This document shows, in pieces, positions 6,041 to 7,509 of a stretch of DNA of 7,509 nucleotides. The notes under the pieces were generated by a model. That model ran no database searches. It was not told the DNA's origin and worked only from the letters and a program-made list of their open reading frames with translations. How positions within the stretch are numbered: position 1 is the stretch's first letter; every line of letters starts with the position of its first letter. A program made the position numbers and the translations under genes. Location: NCBI GenBank assembly GCA_900544945.1, contig UQXG01000112.1, positions 1 through 7,509 on the forward strand, read 5' to 3'. Origin of the DNA: an uncultured Eubacteriales bacterium (GTDB taxonomy: Bacteria; Bacillota; Clostridia; Oscillospirales; Oscillospiraceae).

Positions 6041-7426
6041 TCAGACTGCGTGACCCTTGCGCTTGATGACGTCCACCACGCTGTCCACCAGGTCATTGCA
6101 GAGCACCTTGTTCTCGGCCTCCACCATCACCCGGATGACGGGTTCGGTGCCGGACTCCCGGACCAGAATTCGGCCGGTGTCCCCCAGCGTGGCGGCCACC
6201 GCGGCCACCGCTGCCTGGACATCCGGGTCTGCCTGGGCGGCGGCCTTGTCGGCTACCCGCACATTCTTCAGCACCTGGGGATAGAAGGTGAAGCCCTCGC
6301 ACAGCTGGCTCAGGGTCTTCTTTCTCGCCAGCATGACCTCCATGATCTTCAGGCTTGTGAGAATGCCGTCGCCGGTGGAGGCGTACTTGGAGAAAATGAT
6401 GTGGCCGCTCTGCTCACCGCCGATCCGGCAGCCGTTTTGCACCATGTACTCGTAGACGTATTTGTCGCCTACCTTGGTCTTGGCGTAGTCAATACCCAGC
6501 TCGTCAAAGGCCTTGTAAAGGCCGAAGTTGCTCATTACCGTGGTGACCACGGTGTTCATCAAGAGCTTACCCCGCTCTTTCAGATACTTGCCGTAGATGT
6601 AGAGAATGTGATCGCCGGTGATGACTTCACCCTTTTCGTCCACGCACAGGCACCGGTCGGCATCGCCGTCGTAGGCAAAGCCCACGTCCAGACCGTTGTC
6701 CACCACAAACTTCTGTAAATTCTCAATGTGGGTGGAGCCGGCGTTCATGTTGATGTTGTAGCCGTCGGGCTCGGCGTTGATGACGTAGGTCTTGGCACCC
6801 AGAGCGTCGAAGACGGACTTGGCGATGTTCCAGGAAGCGCCGTTGGCGCAGTCCAGACCTATCCGCATTCCCTTGAAGGAATAAATGCCCAGGGAAATCA
6901 GGTAGCCGATGTACCGGTTCCGACCGGCCACATGGTCAACGGTTCGGCCAATCTGATCCCGCTTGGCCAGGGGCAGCTCCGGCCACTGCTTGCCGAAGGC
7001 CTCCAGGTTTCCGTCCAGGTAAGCCTCCACCAGGGCAATGACGCTCTCGTCCATCTTCTCGCCGAAGCTGTTGATGAGCTTGATGCCGTTGTCGTAGTAG
7101 GGGTTGTGGCTGGCGGAGATCATAATGCCGCAGTCGAAGCTTTCCGTCCGGGCAACGTAGGCCACGGAGGGGGTGGTGGTGACGTGGAGCAGGTAGGCGT
7201 CGGCACCGGAGGCCACCAGGCCGCCCACCAAAGAGTATTCAAACATGTAGCTGGAGCGGCGGGTATCCTTGCCGATGACGATCCGGGCGGGGCCGTCGTC
7301 GCCTTTGCGCCGGTTCAGCTGGGTGTAGTACCAGCCCAGGAAGCGGCCTACCTTGTAGGCGTGGTCAGCGGTGAGGGTGCAGTTGGCTTCCCCACGGAAG
7401 CCGTCGGTTCCAAAATATTTGCCCAT
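6041..7426 (-). CDS. glmM: Phosphoglucosamine mutase
   Basis: This 461-residue enzyme interconverts glucosamine-6-phosphate and glucosamine-1-phosphate, the step before UDP-GlcNAc for peptidoglycan. It has all four conserved sites of the alpha-D-phosphohexomutase family: N-terminal MGKYFGTDGFRG (1-12), phosphoserine loop ISASHNP (103-109, active Ser106), metal loop DGDADR (253-258), sugar loop GGEQSGH (336-342) and phosphate loop RESGTEP (423-429). The FGTDGFRGEAN start and ISASHNPYYDNGIK point to GlmM rather than ManB/Pgm. It is slightly longer than the usual 445-450 residues. The ATG at 7426 has AAGGAG eight bases upstream. Many Firmicutes carry glmM after cdaA and cdaR; here a promoter and AT-rich repeats lie directly upstream, so it is probably transcribed on its own. 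What lies further upstream is outside the window. Confidence 0.97.
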   Translation of the reverse strand: MGKYFGTDGFRGEANCTLTADHAYKVGRFLGWYYTQLNRRKGDDGPARIVIGKDTRRSSYMFEYSLVGGLVASGADAYLLHVTTTPSVAYVARTESFDCGIMISASHNPYYDNGIKLINSFGEKMDESVIALVEAYLDGNLEAFGKQWPELPLAKRDQIGRTVDHVAGRNRYIGYLISLGIYSFKGMRIGLDCANGASWNIAKSVFDALGAKTYVINAEPDGYNINMNAGSTHIENLQKFVVDNGLDVGFAYDGDADRCLCVDEKGEVITGDHILYIYGKYLKERGKLLMNTVVTTVMSNFGLYKAFDELGIDYAKTKVGDKYVYEYMVQNGCRIGGEQSGHIIFSKYASTGDGILTSLKIMEVMLARKKTLSQLCEGFTFYPQVLKNVRVADKAAAQADPDVQAAVAAVAATLGDTGRILVRESGTEPVIRVMVEAENKVLCNDLVDSVVDVIKRKGHAV

Positions 7427-7446
7427 AAAAAGGACTCCTTCACAAA

Positions 7447-7462
7447 TTCAGTTTATACTGAA
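7447..7462. promoter_or_regulatory. Operator-like palindrome over the glmM -10 box
   Basis: TTCAGT and ACTGAA (7447-7452, 7457-7462) form a perfect 6-bp inverted repeat around four AT bases, overlapping the proposed -10 box. This is the size and position expected of a repressor site, but no bound protein is known. Confidence 0.4.
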
Positions 7463-7480
7463 CTCCAATTAAAATCTTAA
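7452..7480 (-). promoter_or_regulatory. Promoter of glmM
   Basis: On the minus strand, TATAAA (7452-7457) and TTAAGA (7475-7480) are spaced by 17 bases, matching five and four consensus positions. The distance to the glmM start is about 25 bases, leaving a short leader with the ribosome binding site. Confidence 0.55.
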
Positions 7481-7496
7481 AAAAAGATTTTAATTG
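7466..7496. repeat. Perfect 13-bp AT-rich inverted repeat upstream of glmM
   Basis: 7466-7478 and 7484-7496 are perfect reverse complements around five A. The arms contain only two or three G/C each, so as RNA the stem would be modest. It overlaps the -35 box of glmM. It could be an operator, or a terminator of a gene to the right, since the loop gives a T-run on the minus strand; the sequence alone does not decide. Confidence 0.6.
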
Positions 7497-7509
7497 CCTG
7501 AAGGGCATG

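Noticed and set aside
5903..6718. Plus-strand ORF of 271 codons running from the terminator into glmM
   Set aside because: Begins inside the terminator hairpin, crosses the REP-like palindrome and is antisense to GlmM.
6728..7480. Plus-strand ORF of 250 codons opposite glmM, rich in Gly and Val
   Set aside because: Typical antisense shadow of a highly codon-biased gene; no domain and no ribosome binding site that would outrank GlmM.

Overview
The window reads as a chromosomal segment of a GC-rich Gram-positive anaerobe of the class Clostridia, most likely an Oscillospiraceae/Ruminococcaceae-type gut bacterium. This is an inference from four things: strong AGGAGG-type ribosome binding sites, gene families typical of that group (an XRE regulator with a four-helix membrane tail, a MoxR/VWA pair), tightly overlapping genes, and a GTAGGG...CCCTAC intergenic palindrome that I recall from such genomes. 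All recognisable genes lie on the minus strand, so the map reads from right to left.

Region by region in the direction of transcription: (a) 7509-6041, glmM (phosphoglucosamine mutase, cell-wall precursor synthesis), with a promoter overlapping two AT-rich inverted repeats. It is followed by a REP-like palindrome (5963-6012) and a strong hairpin terminator (5901-5940). (b) 5886-2773, a three-gene operon with its own promoter: a 115-residue helical protein, a zincin-fold/VWA protein that keeps the two His but lacks the Glu of HExxH, and a MoxR-type AAA+ ATPase. The first two genes overlap by ATGA, and the third gene's ribosome binding site overlaps the second gene's stop codon. (c) 2757-299, a four-gene operon with its own promoter: a membrane-bound XRE regulator, 5-formyltetrahydrofolate cyclo-ligase, a three-helix membrane protein of unknown function, and a DUF1643-type protein. 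It ends in a hairpin immediately after the last stop codon. (d) 298-13, a noncoding stretch of about 290 bases that folds into an elaborate branched structure. It precedes the first four codons (MKKR) of a gene that runs off the left edge.

The housekeeping parts (GlmM, folate cyclo-ligase) are routine. Two parts deserve attention. One is the MoxR/VWA operon, which looks like a self-contained AAA+ chaperone or remodelling module whose target is unknown. The other is the structured element at 68-226, which could be a cis-regulatory leader, an independent small RNA or a mobile palindromic element; I could not match it to a known class with confidence. I see no CRISPR array, tRNA, rRNA or insertion sequence.
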